Source of the DNA: Clostridium sp. KNHs214
Lineage (GTDB): Bacteria; Bacillota; Clostridia; Clostridiales; Clostridiaceae
Assembly: GCF_000744935.1 (NCBI RefSeq)
Contig: NZ_JQMW01000011.1
Span: 558,001-622,000, forward strand
Reading direction: 5' to 3'
Length of the DNA: 64,000 bases
In this document: in pieces, positions 62,345 through 64,000 of the stretch
How the letters are laid out: every line of letters starts with the position of its first letter
How positions within the stretch are numbered: the stretch's first letter is position 1
Made by a program: the position numbers and the translations under genes
The notes under the pieces: generated by a model
What the model was told of the DNA's origin: nothing
The model's database searches: none
Seen by the model: the letters and a program-made list of their open reading frames with translations, nothing else

Positions 62345-63892
62345 CTACAAGCCACTAAATATTTTTATTTTTTTATAAAGCGGCAATAATTTACTATATA
62401 TTTGTGTATAAATATTCTTATACAATTTTTGATAAGCTTCACATTCTTCCATATTTGGAACGAATACATCTTTTTCATGAACCATAGATTTAATAGCTTC
62501 TTCATAATCAGAAAATACTCCCATGGCTACGAATCCTGCAATAGACGATCCTAGTCCTGATGCCTCATGAGTTTGTATTCTCTTTACTGGCAATCCAAAC
62601 ATATTGGCTGTAATTTGACATATCTCATCACTCTGAGAACCTCCTCCAGCCACAAAAATTTCCTTTATTTTCTGACCTGAACGCCTTTCCATATTATACA
62701 TTCCATCCATCAGCGCAAATCCTATACCTTCAATTATAGCTCTATACACATGAATTCTTGTGTGTACATCAGAAAAACCAATAATGGCTCCCTTTGCATT
62801 TGGTGTCACTACACCAGGGGTCCAAAATGGCTGCAGCATTAGCCCATCGCACCCTACTGGAATTTCACGTAATCGTTCATTTAATATACTTTCTGGAGAG
62901 CATCCTAGTCTTTCTGCCTCCACGCATTCTTTTAAAGCAAATTCTTTTTTAAACCAAGAAATAAGCCAATATCCTCTAAATATTTCTATTTCAGGGTTGT
63001 ACACATCCTTTGGTACTCCTGGATAAGCTGGAAGAAATCTTTTAGGTTCAAAATATCTTTTAGTAGCAAATTGAACTGTAGCCGTTGTTCCAAAAGACAA
63101 AGCCGCCTGATCCTCTTTAATTACAGATAAACCTAATGTTTCACAGCCCTTATCTGACCCCGTTGAAATAAGTGGAAGACCTACTGGAATATCTGAAGCC
63201 TCACTGATTTCTTTTGTAATGTAGCCAACAATTTCTCCTGTATCAATAAGTTCACACATCATTTCTTCTGGAATATCACACATACACCTTTTTAGATCAT
63301 TTTTATTTAGCCATTTACGATTTCTATAGTCAAATGGTATATGCCCAATCATATTAGCTGCACAATCCTTCAATTCTCCAGTTAATTTATAATTCAAATA
63401 TGTTGGTAACATTACGAACTTTTTAGTTTTTTCCCATATTTCTGGTTCATTTTCCATAATCCAATTTGCAAAAGAAACCTTATATTGAGTTTTTAATACC
63501 AAATCCATATTAGCCACTTTAAGTGCCATACTAATCCACCACTTAAAAGGTTTTACATGCTTTGTTTCTCTGCTATCTAGCCAAAGTATAACATCTCTTA
63601 AGGGTTTATACTCTGAATCAAGGCATACACAGGAATCACGAATTGTTGTAATTGTAACTGCAATAACATCCTCATACCCATTAGAGCTCTTTTTCTTAAG
63701 TTCCTTACCTATATTACATAATGTTTGAAAATAAAATTCAGGTTTTTGTTCTGCCCATCCAGGTTTCTTTGAAAAATATGGTTCTTTATATTTATGCTGA
63801 ACTAAATTTATAATTTCACCTTTTTGATTTACAAGCATCCCCCTCATACTCTGAGTTCCTAGATCAAAGGTTAATATCAACGGATTGCCCAA
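62345..63892 (-). CDS. FGGY family carbohydrate kinase
   Basis: 515 residues. The N-terminal phosphate-binding segment is ILTFDLGTQSMRGMLVNQKGEII, with WAEQKPEFYFQTLCNIGKEL and VTITTIRDSCVCLDSEYKPLRDVILWLDSR following. The second domain has LISTGSDKGCETLGLSV, ALSFGTTATVQFATK and the signature region EGIGFALMDGMYNMERRSGQKIKEIFVAGGGSQSDEICQITANMFGLPVKRIQTHEASGLGSSIAGFVAMG. Members phosphorylate pentoses, polyols or glycerol. The adjacent alkyl-DHAP-synthase-like oxidase suggests a polyol- or triose-related route. Such kinase/oxidase pairs recur in Firmicutes, but the substrate cannot be named. Confidence 0.88.
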   Translation of the reverse strand: MGNPLILTFDLGTQSMRGMLVNQKGEIINLVQHKYKEPYFSKKPGWAEQKPEFYFQTLCNIGKELKKKSSNGYEDVIAVTITTIRDSCVCLDSEYKPLRDVILWLDSRETKHVKPFKWWISMALKVANMDLVLKTQYKVSFANWIMENEPEIWEKTKKFVMLPTYLNYKLTGELKDCAANMIGHIPFDYRNRKWLNKNDLKRCMCDIPEEMMCELIDTGEIVGYITKEISEASDIPVGLPLISTGSDKGCETLGLSVIKEDQAALSFGTTATVQFATKRYFEPKRFLPAYPGVPKDVYNPEIEIFRGYWLISWFKKEFALKECVEAERLGCSPESILNERLREIPVGCDGLMLQPFWTPGVVTPNAKGAIIGFSDVHTRIHVYRAIIEGIGFALMDGMYNMERRSGQKIKEIFVAGGGSQSDEICQITANMFGLPVKRIQTHEASGLGSSIAGFVAMGVFSDYEEAIKSMVHEKDVFVPNMEECEAYQKLYKNIYTQIYSKLLPLYKKIKIFSGL

Positions 63893-64000
63893 TATGCTGC
63901 CCCCTCTACACTTAATATTTTCACAATATCTAATTTTTAGAAATAATTTTGAATGTGCCTAATATCTTTTAATATATTACTAGTAGCTATAACATCAACT

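Noticed and set aside
63946-64000. Further copy of the long palindromic repeat at the right edge
   Set aside because: Only about 12 bases (GAATGTGCCTAA) match before the window ends; not enough to call a copy.

Overview
The window is AT-rich DNA with Shine-Dalgarno sites of the GGAGG type, many TTG/GTG starts and strong rho-independent terminators. It has strictly anaerobic metabolism: a selenocysteine formate dehydrogenase of the electron-bifurcating type, an ATP-driven 2-hydroxyacyl-CoA dehydratase-like radical system, and an anaerobic sulfatase-maturing enzyme. This points to a Clostridium sensu stricto chromosome, probably a proteolytic species close to C. sporogenes / C. botulinum group I. 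The species is an inference. No rRNA, tRNA, CRISPR array or prophage was seen.

Layout. 1-5.1 kb: 5' part of an ftsH-like gene, a PepV-type dipeptidase with a small PqqD-like gene, and an OPT oligopeptide transporter. 5.5-8.7 kb: a two-gene operon encoding a HgdB-family iron-sulfur protein and a fused dehydratase-domain/activase ATPase, behind a promoter and a terminator-like leader. 8.9-11.8 kb: signal peptidase I, a TetR-controlled membrane protein with two matching operators, and a LysE exporter. 11.8-15.3 kb: a sulP anion transporter gene split by an IS110-family element. 15.5-23.7 kb: a sulfated-sugar locus (PHP/DUF3604-like protein, PTS EIICB and EIIA, sulfatase, TauE/SafE exporter, anSME) with a divergent GntR regulator; the EIICB gene carries a frameshift. 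24.2-25.5 kb: a MurA homologue whose catalytic Cys is Asp. 25.6-29.4 kb: a three-gene ABC exporter and a DUF3298-type protein. 29.5-31.0 kb: a CPA1 antiporter gene broken by a 67-bp partial duplication. 31.1-38.5 kb: hylC-hylB-hylA-fdhF-mobA-fdhD, a bifurcating formate dehydrogenase operon with an in-frame UGA (Sec) and a SECIS hairpin. 38.8-41.3 kb: a PHP lipoprotein. 41.5-49.6 kb: aconitase, isocitrate dehydrogenase, citrate lyase DEF, citX and homoserine dehydrogenase. 49.8-53.3 kb: YhgE/Pip and a Crp/Fnr regulator. 53.4-56.2 kb: a 5-oxoproline module (DUF969, DUF979, Pcp, GGCT). 56.4-58.5 kb: a truncated ABC binding-protein gene, a flavodoxin and a MerR regulator. 58.8-63.9 kb: an alkyl-DHAP-synthase-like oxidase and an FGGY kinase separated by a second transposase gene.

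How the parts fit. Peptide uptake and breakdown (OPT, PepV, Pcp, GGCT) suits amino-acid fermentation. The Hyl-Fdh complex would couple formate/CO2 to NAD and ferredoxin. The aconitase/Icd/citrate lyase set links citrate and 2-oxoglutarate, but no citrate synthase, citC or citG is present here. Several genes are damaged (sulP, EIICB, the antiporter, the ABC fragment), and small non-coding repeats recur between operons, so the region has been reshaped recently.

Most notable items: the IS110 element whose non-coding left end carries a loop matching both sides of its own insertion site in sulP (a candidate bridge RNA); the Cys-to-Asp MurA; the possible double-cubane-type two-gene system with its leader; and the antiporter interrupted by a potentially reversible duplication.
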